Assembly (NCBI GenBank): GCA_006386115.1
Contig: VFIW01000006.1
Location: 1,570,706-1,634,705, forward strand
DNA length: 64,000 bases
Direction: 5' to 3'
DNA from: Globisporangium splendens
Taxonomy: Eukaryota > Oomycota > Peronosporomycetes > Pythiales > Pythiaceae
A program made the translations under genes and the position numbers. Within the stretch, counting starts at the first letter, position 1; every line of letters begins with the position of its first letter. The notes beneath the pieces were generated by a model. It did no database searches. It was not told the origin of the DNA and was given only the letters and a program-made list of their open reading frames with translations. Positions 9,969 to 21,189 of the stretch are shown here, piece after piece.

Positions 9969-11056
9969 TTAGCAAAAGCGAGTCATCTCAAGATAAAATG
10001 AACTCAACGTGCTTTCTTCGCCGAGTAAGTCTAACACATCAGCCATGAAGTCGCCTCCTTCTTTCTTGAACTTCATCGCCGCCTTGGCGGCATCTTTGAA
10101 CACTTTGACGACATTTGTACCGTCGGCAGCCGATACAAAGCTGAACTCCAGGTTGTGGGTCTCGGCAAACTTGAACTTTTTGCCCGTGACCTGTGCGAGC
10201 GAAGCAACGATTTAATAAAAGGCATCTCTGACGCAATGCAAGAAACCAAAATCTCGTACGCACCGCCATATCCACGTCGATCTTGTTCGCGACCAGGAAG
10301 CAGGGAATGTTTTCGCAGTACTCACGAAGCTCTTTGTACCAGTTGGCGAGGTTCTGGTACGTCACCTTCTGTGTGACGTTGAAAACCTGTCCAGTGACAC
10401 CAATAGTCAGCACACCATGGCGACTTCGACATCGCCAACAAGCAACGAATGGCGGCTCTGTAGAATACAATACCAGGATGTAGACAGTTGCGCCGTAGTA
10501 GTACGATGGATGCATGCTCGAGAAGCGTTCTTGGTCTGCTGTGCCCCAGAAATCTGTTCCAACACCATTTAGCGAAACAGTCCTCTTTATTCTTTGTTTC
10601 AGCCCATTCAGCTCAAAGCCAAAAGCCAAAATGCCCGACATATCAACTTTCGCGACTTTTTTGTCCTTGCCTTCGTCATCCTCGAGCTCCACTTCTTTCC
10701 GAAACATCGTCAGAGCAAACGTAGAGAACTGCACACGCGCATTCACATGGTACATGCCTATTAGAGGTATCACTGTATCTTCATTACACAACGGCTTGAA
10801 ACGTACCTGCCGTGGCTAAAATTCGCTCATCATGAAGCGCTCCACGAGCTTGGACTTGCCCACGGCCGAGTCGCCCAACAAGATGATCTGTGGATGTCCA
10901 CAGACGTATATATATAGAGAGAGAGAGCAGCAGCAACCGGTGTGAGCTCCATCCAATGCTACATACGTCGCCTACGCACCTCTCTTAGCACAGACGCACC
11001 TCCACGTCCGGCTCGCCGAGCTCCTCCACGAGCGCGTCTCCCTTCGCGTCTGCCAT
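9969..11056 (-). pseudogene. RABL2-like small GTPase, decayed
   Basis: Six exons rebuild a 216-codon RABL2-like frame: 11000-11056, 10807-10887, 10644-10728, 10474-10553, 10264-10386 and 9969-10190. RABL2 is a Rab-like GTPase that works with the IFT-B complex in building cilia. Matching parts are the P-loop (LLGDSAVGKSKLVERFMM), STFALTMF, HPSYYYGA, VTYQNLANWYKELRE, NKID and SAADGTNVVKVF. Lesions: an in-frame TAG at 10816-10818 where relatives have Gln; the exon-3 donor reads ATATGT (exon end 10644) where GTATGT would restore the frame exactly; and the G3 box W-D-T-A-G-Q reads W-G-T-A-D-Q (10531-10548), losing both invariant residues. Other splice sites are canonical. Pseudogene status is inferred from this single sequence. 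Confidence 0.75.
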
Positions 11057-11328
11057 CTTCCGCTCCTGTTGCACTTCATTTCCTCAAATGCCGTCGCAAT
11101 CTTGAACCGACGCGAGATGTCTTTTATTTTAGGTACTGTACCAGTCCCTAGTTAGGATCTTTCCGACAATCAAACTGAACCGTGAACTCTCGGTCCGGAC
11201 CGGTCCAGGAGTGGTTCAACCCAAAGTCAGAATGATGGTCTGCAGCTTTCGAGACCACTCGCACGCACGCTCGTTGCCAAAGCAGATTTTGGCTCGGGAT
11301 TGCACGTGGAAAGCAGACAGCAGTCAAA

Positions 11329-14300
11329 ATGGCGGAGCGCGAGTCGGAGCACGTGCGCATGATCGACGCCGGTCGCATGCGCGCGTCCTTCGCGTCGCCC
11401 ATCACGACGGACTGCTTCCGCAGCGTGCGCGCCAAGAAGTTCCACTGCTACGCGCACGGCAACACGTTCGGCCTGAGCTTCGTGGCGGCGGAAAAAGGTG
11501 CGATAATGGATGGGCTTTCACTCAATTTTCCCCTGATGCAGCAATAACCTTTTGTTGCTTGCGGATAGATGAGTAAATGATGGATGGCTTGCGTTGTTAT
11601 TATGCGTGTGCTTGTAGGCTTTACGATGCTCACGAATGGCGACTATGAGGAGTCTTGTCGCGACTATGTGAAGCGCAAGCAGATCGCGATCGATCATGGC
11701 CAGAATGCGACCCATGTCGACTTGAAGCCGCTGCCGTCGTATAAAGATATCAGTTTGTCCTCGATTGCGTATAATCTGGCGCTCTCAGTGGATGAAGTGT
11801 ACCTCGCGGTCGCTTACGGAGATAATCTGGCAATCTATGAAGTCGCAGAGATCTATCATTCGGTACGAGTGGTGGTTATCGTGGTTGTGAGCGGATAGTC
11901 TTGACTGTTTCTGATAGTTTTGATGTTGCCTTTCTCCATTATGGTTAGGCTTTACCCACTGCTTTCCGCACGTTTTCAAATGTATCGGTCGAAGAGATTG
12001 CGTGGTGCACATCTGCAAGCAACACTTTTGCGGTATTGGCTTCGACCGGACAAGTTACCGTTTATTCTACCGATGGAAAGACACGCAGCGTTGATTTATC
12101 TTCAGGAGCGTCGTCTGGTAAGCTGTGCTTGATCTGATGCTGAGTCGATCGATTTTGAGTCAAACAGGATGTGACCGGTGTTGTGTCTTGTTTAGTGTGT
12201 TGGAGTCCATCTGGAAACTCTCTCGCAATAGGCACAAGCAATGCGGAAGTGGAAATTTACGCTCAAGCATCCCTCGAGCTAGAGAGAAAGATTGACGCGC
12301 CAGACTGCTGTGCGGACGATGATTTTGAAGGTACACCTCAGTTCCACCAGCGCCGAATCTGAGTACCTTGAATTACAAAGAGATATATCTTATGCGCTAA
12401 CCTACTTTGCCATGTCGTGTAGCCCACCATATTAACTGGGCTGAGGATGAATTGATTCTGGCTGGATTCAAGAAGTTCGACGAAGATCAAGAAGAAACAA
12501 CAGCGCTGGCTTGCCTGTTCGAAAACGATAACTGGCTTGAGCTTGAGGAAGTTGTCGCATTTTACGACGTGGAAAACCGTACCCATCAGTATTACTCGGT
12601 GTTCTTGGCCGACTGGTATGTATTTCCGTTGCTACTACCAACATACTGCAAACGTGTCTCTCTGTTCACTAACTTTTGGTATGAATGTACTGGCTAGGCG
12701 AATGTTTTTTGTCGGGTGCTCACTGAGTGCTGATGTAGAGCTGCTTGTTTCGGAGCCTGAGAGCGGTGAGTGGGAGATCTGGAAGCCATCCGAGAAATAC
12801 CAGGCTCGACTTCCCATGAACGCTCAAGACGAAGAATCGTACCCGTTGAGTTTGGTGCTCAACCTGAACTCAGTTGACCAAGTGGAAGTGGATGAAAGTG
12901 CCTTTGCTCCTGCCCCACTTGTTTCGTGCGCCACAACCGAAGGACTTCTCGTCAATTTTGCGTTTATTGACACGACTGTTTTCGATGAGCTCGAATTCGT
13001 CAAGAAGCCTGAGGAGTTCACTCTGACCGCAACCCAGAAAGTAGTTCCTTCCACCGCAACGCCGAGTTTTTCCTTCGGTGTTAGCTCAACAACCACTTCG
13101 ATAGCCGCTACCATCAGTGAGAAGAAAGAGGAAGACAAACAAGCGTACGGCAAAAACGACGAAAACGAGTTCGCAGAATCTGACGGAGAGGACAGTGACG
13201 AGGAGGCTGAACGCAAAGAAGAGGAAGACAGAGCCAGAGACGCCTTCCGTGCGATCTCACCGGACGACCCTGAGTCCATCGACGCGGCTGATTTTCCGAA
13301 GCTGTTTAAGAAGCTCGGGTCTACGTACAGTGACGAAGAGCATTCGGGTACGCTGAAGAAACTCAACAAGGGGGGAAAAGTGAACGTGGAAGACTTTGTG
13401 TCGTGGTATCTGGGTTGGTTGTTTGCCGAGGACAATTCAGACGATGAAGAGGATGAGTCTGCGGCTGAGTCTACGAAACCTGAGATGAAATCTGCGTCTG
13501 AAATTGCGAACGCAATGGCGAAGTTCAAGCCGGCGGAAGGTTCGTGGAAGTGTAGTGTGTGCATGGTGAGCAATCCGGATCCGAAGGCGCAGAAGTGCGT
13601 GTCTTGTGGTAGCGCGAATCCAGACGCACCAAAGGTAACTGCAGCGCCTCAGGCATCGGGTGCTGTAGCGGCGTCACCCACCTTCACGTTCAGTGTTCCG
13701 TCTGCACCTTCTGTTACCCCGAGCACGACGACATCACCGTTTACTTTTGGAGTTGCACCTGCAACCTCTGCTGCTGCTGCGGCGTCGCCGTCAGGCTTCA
13801 CTTTCGGCGTGTCGAGTGCGCCTTCTGGTTCCCCTTCCACCGCAACGCCGAGTTTTTCCTTCGGTGTTAGCTCAACAACCACTTCGATAGCCGCTACCAT
13901 CAGTGAGAAGAAAGAGGAAGACAAACAAGCGTACGGCAAAAACGACGAAAACGAGTTCGCAGAATCTGACGGAGAGGACAGTGACGAGGAGGCTGAACGC
14001 AAAGAAGAGGAAGACAGAGCCAGAGACGCCTTCCGTGCGATCTCACCGGACGACCCTGAGTCCATCGACGCGGCTGATTTTCCGAAGCTGTTTAAGAAGC
14101 TCGGGTCTACGTACAGTGACGAAGAGCATTCGGGTACGCTGAAGAAACTCAACAAGGGGGGAAAAGTGAACGTGGAAGACTTTGTGTCGTGGTATCTGGG
14201 TTGGTTGTTTGCCGAGGACAATTCAGACGATGAAGAGGATGAGTCTGCGGCTGAGTCTACGAAACCTGAGATGAAATCTGCGTCTGAAATTGCGAACGCA

Positions 14301-17300
14301 ATGGCGAAGTTCAAGCCGGCGGAAGGTTCGTGGAAGTGTAGTGTGTGCATGGTGAGCAATCCGGATCCGAAGGCGCAGAAGTGCGTGTCTTGTGGTAGCG
14401 CGAATCCAGACGCACCAAAGGTAACTGCAGCGCCTCAGGCATCGGGTGCTGTAGCGGCGTCACCCACCTTCACGTTCAGTGTTCCGTCTGCACCTTCTGT
14501 TACCCCGAGCACGACGACATCACCGTTTACTTTTGGGGTTGCTTCCACCACCCCAACGTCAGCATTCAGTTTTGGTGTTCCTCCAAGTACGGCTACATCA
14601 CCATTTACTGCTCAGTCTACAAAGCCTCCAGCGTTCGGCGTGTCGAGTGCTTACCCCCGCCAGACACGTCGTCGAAGCCAAAGCCTCCAACGTTCGGCGC
14701 GTCGAGTGCTTACCCGCCAGACATGTCGTCGAAGCCAAAGCCTCCAACGTTCGGCGCGTCGAGTGCTTACCCGCCAGACACGTCGTCGAAGCCAAAACCA
14801 CCAGCGTTCGGCGCGTCGAGTGCTTACCCGCCAGACACGTCATCGAAGCCAAAGCCTCCAGCGTTCGGCGCGTCGAGTGCTTACCCGCCACACGTCGTCG
14901 AAGCCAAAGCCTCCAGCGTTCGGCGCGTCGAGTACTTACCCGCCAGACACGTCGTCGAAGCCAAAGCCTCCAGCGTTCGGCGCGTCGAGTGCTTACCCGC
15001 CAGACACGTCGTCGAAGCCAAAGCCTCCAACGTTCGGCGCGTCGAGTGCTTACCCGCCAGACACGTCGTCGAAGCCAAAGCCTCCAGCTTTCAGTTTAGC
15101 CTCGTCAACCTCGTCTCATGTTTCTGAAAAGGCTGGGAGTTCTGGTATTGCTCAGCCAGCATCGTCATCGTTTTCATTCAGCAACTTCGGTGGAGGCTTG
15201 TTTGGTGCAAAGGACGATTTGGCGTTATCGACATCTTCCACACCAACGACTGCGACGGCTACTAGCATTTTCGGTAAAGCTTCTGCCGCAAAGTCACTCT
15301 TTGGAGCAAAGGACGCTAAAGAGACAATGTCTGGAGCCCAGGCGCCATCTCCTTTTGGTATTGTTCCAAAGTCAGATGGAAAGAGTACTTTCGCGTTTCC
15401 AGCATCTTCTGGAAAGACTGCTGAATCCAGTGCGAGTAAACCTGCCTTCTCGACGTCGGGACCATCTTTTGGAGCAAGCGGAGCAAGTGAAGGAAGTAAA
15501 CCGTCCCAGCAACCAGGAAGTCGATTGTCTCCTTCTCAAGAAGCCAAGCATGCTGGCGATAAAAGCACTCAGAAGAGAACCCCAAAGACGCCGCTTGAAG
15601 GACAACTATGGAAGCTGATCATCGACTTCGATAAATCTTTTCAACGCGTGAACGAAAACTCAAAGTCTATTCAATCTGAAGATGCCAGTTTCAACAAGAA
15701 GGTTACGTCGCAGCTGCGCGAGCTCCAGACTCAAGTTTCCAGTCTGTGCAATGATATTAACAGTTTGGACGATTCGCGCGATCAAATTGAAAAGGATGTT
15801 CTGTTTGTCATTGGGAGTGACGGAGACGTTCACGAGCAGCTTGAATACGGCCGAGAGATTCTGGCAAGTTTTAAGGATGAGACTTTGAAGCGCTCATTGG
15901 AGGAGCAACCCCTCGACCAACGATCCGCAGAGACCCGTCAAGCACTCAAGGATAAACTGGACGAAGTTGAACGAAGCTGTATTGATCTAGAGAATCACTT
16001 GACATCGGGATCAGGATCCTTTGGAAGTGGCGGAGCGTCGGCCCTAAACAGCGTCGTCTCAACAGCGCATCTGTTCCGGGTTTTGAAGCAAACGTATGAC
16101 AATTCGAAATTGCAGTATAATCGCGTATCCAGTTTGGCTCAGCAAATAGATGACATCACGCTGGGAAGTGAACGAGCGCTGCAGTCTACTCTCAGAAGCA
16201 ATGTCTCAACGTTCGAAGCGAATGCTTCTTTTGCAAAGTCGAAAGTGGATATGGTGGAATTAATCACGGATGCTGAAGAACGTAGTCAAGCAATGCGTCA
16301 GCACTTCTTGTCGTTATGCAACAATGTTGTGACCCCACGGGATGTGTTCGTGGCTCCACGTCGCAAACTGACCGCAGCATCCGCCTCCGGAAGCTCTTCT
16401 CCACTCCGCATCAAGGCTTATAGCAAGCTTATGCCAAGGACTCAGCTCACTGTTGCGTCTCCGATGAGCTCAACGAAGTCGTCGAACTCAGTCTCATTTA
16501 AAGGAACCGATGTGAAGTCAGGATCCAAGTTGTTTTCTCTCGCAGAAGACAAGGCGTCAAAAGAGCCAGCAAGAATTATACAAACCCCCCAGCGAGCGAA
16601 ACCCAGTGCGGGCCAAGCACCAGAAAGACCTGCTCTTTCTAGCTTCACTGCACCATCTACATCGATGGCAGTGATGAAGAAAGAAGAGGGTGAGAAGATC
16701 GGCGAGAATCCGTCTCTAGCAAAACGCAGTGCTTTTGGTTTTACTAGTTCGTCAGTATCGGGACCTGTGAAGGCAGGTACGGGTGGTACCACATTCTCGT
16801 TCAATACTGAAAGCAAATCTACTCAACAAGAATCGGAAAAAGCTCCAGTGACGCTCTCGCTAGGTTCAGTACTGCCCCCGAAACCAAAGACGCCTGCATC
16901 TACTGGCTCTGAGAAGAAAGATCCATCTACTCCAACCAAACTCAATTTCGGCTCCAGTTTCTCTCTTGAGAAGAGCGATGTGACGACGGACGAAGGCAAG
17001 CAGATTGCAGCGAAAAAATCCAATGAATCTGCTGATGCTGACTACAAGGGATTGCTGGTCAAATTCTATCAAGAATACAACCCGTCCAAGGTGTCTGATG
17101 CGGAAAAAACTTTGGGAGAATACGTCGGCAAGGAACAAGAGTTGTTCTCAAAGTTGTTTGCGAAGTACATTCCGTCCTCTAATTCAGAAGATGTGAAGAA
17201 ATATCTGGCAGGTGGACCTTTGCCAAAGAAGCAAGCGGGTTTTGGAGCTCCATCAGCTGCTGTTGCTGATTCAAGCAAAACTGCGTTCTCGCCATTCGGA

Positions 17301-18587
17301 GCACCGAAGCCAGCTACAACTGCAAGCGACGCGAGTAAGAAGCCTAGTCCATTCGGTGCAACTTCGTCTTTTGGTCTTGGAACTGCTCCTAGTCCGTCGT
17401 CAAAACCCGCTGCACCAGCGAGCGGCTTTGGAGCATTTGGATCAACCGCGACTAGTGCTTTTGGATCCACATCTAGCACATCTCAGGCGCCTCAGTTTGG
17501 CCAAGCTTCGGTTGACTATCGGCAAAAGTTGGTGGATTTTTACACGAAACATAATCCTGGCAAACTGGGGGATGTGGATTCTACGTTAGCAAAATACAAG
17601 GGCAACGAAGAAAAATTGTTCCAGAATTTGGCGATCAAGTACAAGACTACTGTGCCTGGAGTGCCTTCTAGCCCAGCTATTCAACCTGCTAAACCGAGCG
17701 CTGCTTCAAGTCCTTTTGGCAATGCGGGATCTTTCTCGTCCATTGGAACATCAGGGAGTGCTCCATCTACGACACCAAGCTTTGGTGCAACAAATCCAGT
17801 TGGCTTTGGTGCCAAGGCTGCTGCTGCACCATCTCAGTCTCCATTTGGGACTACAGCCCAAACTAGTGGATTTGGTAATACTGGCGGAGTGCAGCAACCT
17901 GCATTTGGTACTACGGTAACTCTCGGCTCTGGTGGCTTCGGCAAATTTCAGGCAGGCGGAGCGAGCACCGGGACTGGATTTGGATCATCAAACCAATTTG
18001 GCGCAACCGGAGTTTTTGGTGCGCAAGCCAATAATCAGCATCGGGAACGATTGGTCAAGTTTTACCAGCAGCACAACCCAGAGAAGCTGAAAGACGTGGA
18101 CTCTACGCTAGAGAAGTACAAAGGTCAAGAGGCGAAGCTCTTCGCAATGCTCGAACAAAAGTATTTGGGGAAACCAACTGCTCCAGCATTTGGCGTTGCC
18201 AGTACACCGTCGTTTGGTGGTGGGTTTGGTGCATCAGCCACGCTTGGAGCTACGAGTGCGACTCCAGCATTTGGATCAGCTTCGGCATTAGGAGGCGCGG
18301 CTCAACCGGCATTTGGAGGCACAAGTCAACCTGCATTTGGCGCTGCGTCGGCCTTTGGTACAGCTGCCCGAGGCGGAGGTGGGTTCGCAGCTCCGGCGTC
18401 CTCAGGGACAGCGACGACTGGCTCTGGTTTTAGCTCGTTCAGCTCGCAAGGCACTGGTTTTAGCGGATTTGCAGCCCAGGCGAGCACAGGAGCTTTCGGA
18501 GGTGCGGGGTTTGGAAGTGGCGCCACTCCAAGTGGCTTTGGCCAACCTTCAACGTTTGGCAGCTCCAGTTTCACGCAGATGAGATAA
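11329..18587 (+). CDS. NUP214/Nup159-like FG nucleoporin
   Basis: Six exons (11329-11497, 11618-11862, 11949-12117, 12196-12330, 12423-12615, 12698-18587) give 2,266 residues. The N-terminal ~440 residues have blades of a beta-propeller (VCWSPSGNSLAIGTSNAEVEIY), as in Nup159/NUP214 on the cytoplasmic face of the pore. FG-repeat domains with TFGV/AFG motifs follow, then a coiled coil (about 1240-1500) that would bind the Nup62/88 partners, and a second FG domain. Unusual parts: a 235-codon block present twice (acidic stretch, EF-hand-like segment, RanBP2-type zinc finger WKCSVC...CVSCG), a 57-bp minisatellite read partly out of frame, and three ~40-residue FY..xNP..KY motifs in the C-terminal FG region. 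Confidence 0.85.
13047..13751. repeat. 705-bp in-frame duplication, copy A
   Basis: Copy A matches 13833-14537 at an offset of exactly 786 bp, with no difference that I could find. It is 235 whole codons, so the nucleoporin frame is kept. It encodes an acidic linker, an EF-hand-like segment (FRAISPDDPESIDAADF) and a RanBP2 zinc finger. Confidence 0.95.
13833..14537. repeat. 705-bp in-frame duplication, copy B
   Basis: Second copy of the block at 13047-13751. An 81-bp FG-coding spacer separates them. Identity ends at 13752/14538, within an FG-type codon run (TTTTGG). This suggests unequal exchange between FG repeats as the mechanism. Confidence 0.95.
14631..15097. repeat. 57-bp coding minisatellite, about 8 units
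   Basis: Units encode DTSSKPKPPAFGASSAYPP in the FG frame. The first Tyr-Pro junction (about 14653-14660) carries two extra bases and the unit at about 14884-14890 lacks two. The four units between are therefore read in another frame as an Arg-rich RQTRRRSQSLQRSARRVLT repeat. The frame is then restored. Confidence 0.9.
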
Positions 18588-19796
18588 GTTGGCGCACAAC
18601 TGCACGCGATTTATCATCGATCGGAAAGATATCACAAACGCAACAAGCAAGGTAGTCGAGAACGAGGACAAGAGAGTGAGAGAAGGACACACAAGGTGTA
18701 GTAATTGGCAAAACGAAATGCATCCGTTGATTGAAAAGGAAATGATGACACGCACATGGATTCAAAATGGCCACTGGAGTCAGATTAAAGAGACTTGACT
18801 GTAGTGGTACTGGTTACGCTTTCAAGCATAACCCATCAACTTGTACCCAGAGCGCTATCTAGAACACCCAATAGGTCCGCTTCAAAATACTAGTTGCACT
18901 CCACCAGTCATTTTTCAAGTGTAGCTGTTGATGTGTGCCACGTCAATGAAGCACAACCGTTTTGTGAAGCTGCCTCATTCGCGAATATTCCTTCAGCTTC
19001 CTAGTGGTGTCGACTGTTCAGCAGATGCATGTGTGTATGTGTGGAAACGGAAGGAAGAGAAGGAGTCGAGCGCACGAATGCGTTGTTGTTCGCTCTCGTT
19101 CTCTCCGCAGTCCTATTTGCGACAGATGTGATATGCTTCCCCAGTGCATTCAGATCTTACAAGCGACTGCAATAGTGACCGTTTATACCAGCGGCCCGTC
19201 CTGTTGAGTTTGTGTTCTTGCTCCTCCCAGAGAGATCACGCAATTGAGGATGATACATACCAACAACGAAAAAAACAATTCCATTCAATATGTAGAACTC
19301 CGTGTATCCCTGCATGCAGTATGCGCTCAAGTCTCACTAAAAGCAAGAGTGAAACCAACAAAATCTAGAAAGAGTGGTGCAAAGGCGCTCATTCGCTTAG
19401 TCTGCCCATAGGCTCTGCACCAAAGCATTCTCTCTATGCCAATGGCGGATGGCTCGTTCTCCCCGTACCTACAAATGCAGCACTTTAGCAGAGATGCAAG
19501 CATGACAGTGTATGAAGCAACGACTCTTTATCAATTACCCCGTGAAAGGTGTAAATGCACGCCATCCGCTGATGTCCATTTAATAAAGAGTCCACGACCT
19601 CTATTAAAGATCGCGGATGAGCCGACAGGAAACAAAAGAAAACCTGACGGCCAATCCACTGACTGCTCGCTGCTCTCCCTCAATCAATCAGCTGACTAAT
19701 ATGCAGAGCGCAAAAGGTGAACGGACCGCTGCACGACGGCGATCGAGCCCAAGAACCGTGTCGTCGCCGTTCTGCATTCGGTGGCTGACTGGTCGC
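18588..19796. other. Intergenic region, 1.2 kb, no gene seen
   Basis: 3' flanks of two convergent genes (the nucleoporin and SKP1). Short frames here have no recognisable domain and no coding-like continuity across splice sites. Confidence 0.4.
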
Positions 19797-20667
19797 CTAC
19801 GCTTCTTCGCACCACTTGTTCTCCTCGCGGATTTGGCTCTCTTCCTCGGGCGTGAAGTCGTTCACGATGTTGAAAGTCTCGCGAATCTCCTGTGGGGTCT
19901 TGCCCTTGATCATGCTCGCGACCTTCGCGCACGCCAGGTCGAGCAGGCTCTTGATGTCCATGTAGTTGGCTGCCAAGATCAGCTCGAAGAGGATGTCCTG
20001 CTCAATGTCCACAAAGTTGGCGTCCCAGTCCGAGACCACGTCGTGCATGTCCGAGCTCTTCAATGGCTGTAAACACACAGAGTTCATAATAGTGAGCCAA
20101 CCACTCATTCGGGATTCAAGTCAACCCACATCAGGCAGTCAATACTAACTCGTATTCGTACCTTTTCGATCTCACGCATTGGGTTGTTGTGGTGGTGGCT
20201 GCAGAACTCGATGACCTTCGAGAGCACTGTGCTCTTGACGTTCGGCAACGGGATCTCCTGCACTTCATCGTCGTCCTGTTCATCTGTAAATAGTAATTAC
20301 ATGGAAACAACACACACAAGATCAGCATCAAATCGACAACCTCTCTCTCTCTCTCTCTCTCTCTCGTCCCACCACTCCATAGCTCCATGCATAATCACAT
20401 CCCTCTCTGCAAGAGAACGCATCCACGCATAAGTGCACATATACGCATATACTCAAACGTGGAGAGGAGGAAACGGATGTACGCGACAAGACGCCGCTTC
20501 ATTCGTTCTCACGTGCACGTACCAGAGATGAGCGTCTTGACGAGCTCGCTCATGGACGCGACGCTGCGCGAGACCTCGAAGCTGTCGCCGTCCATGGATA
20601 CGAGGTTGACCTTGTGCGTGTCCTCCTCCTGGCGAGGGGCGTCCGGCGCGGGGGTGGTGTCTGCCAT
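19797..20667 (-). CDS. SKP1, SCF ubiquitin-ligase adaptor
   Basis: Three exons (20523-20667, 20162-20283, 19797-20066) give 178 residues. The N-terminal half is the Skp1 POZ fold ([18 protein letters not shown] ... [25 protein letters not shown]). The C-terminal half carries the F-box-binding dimerisation helices with the family signature [20 protein letters not shown] and the ending [10 protein letters not shown]. It links cullin-1 to F-box proteins. Intron 1 contains a (CT)n run near 20341-20366. The start ATG at 20665-20667 is followed by a variable leader before the POZ domain. Confidence 0.95.
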
Positions 20668-20760
20668 GGTTGTGAGTCTCTGCTGTCGCGTTTGTGTATA
20701 TGGACTTTTTTGGCTCTGAAGGAAGGAAAAAGGAAGGGGAGTGAGGGAAGGAAAATGAAT

Positions 20761-21025
20761 ATCTATTAAAACCGCTTTCTGTCTTTTGTTTGCCAAAAGG
20801 GGACGATATTTCTTCCTGTTCTGTCATGACTCAGCACAACTATCTCCTAAAAACGTTTGTAGTGTTGCCAAAATAGGGCATATTTGTGTCCTCTTCTGTC
20901 TTTCCTGGTCTTGTCAGAACGTTGTGCAGCACTGCATGCAATCACACCTTTCTACTAAAACCGCTTTACAAAATGTGCCAGATCAGGAAGCATTTTATTC
21001 CTCTTCTGTCATCTCTTCTCCCATT
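20761..21025. repeat. Diverged tandem repeat, three units of about 80-110 bp
   Basis: Units begin near 20761, 20842 and 20951. Each has CTAYTAAAACCGCTTT-like and TTTGCCAAAA-like blocks and ends in TTCCTSTTCTGTC. They lie upstream of both SKP1 and the GATA-like/PHD gene. The sequence from 21026 to 21189 is the C-rich leader of the latter. Confidence 0.6.
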
Positions 21026-21189
21026 ATTGTCCCTAAATTCGGATCCATTCGGGATCTCTCAAAGTCAGTCAGCTCAGGATCAGGAACAGTATTTGTACCC
21101 CTCCCTCCCCACCCCCGTTTTGCCCCCCCTCTTAGCAGGTTCGTTATCCTTTCGTAAGTTATTGGTCGCTGCGAGAGAACCCCCTACAA

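Noticed and set aside
14631..15097. Regularly spaced repeats resembling a CRISPR array
   Set aside because: Units are contiguous with no unique spacers, the organism is a eukaryote, and the array is coding.
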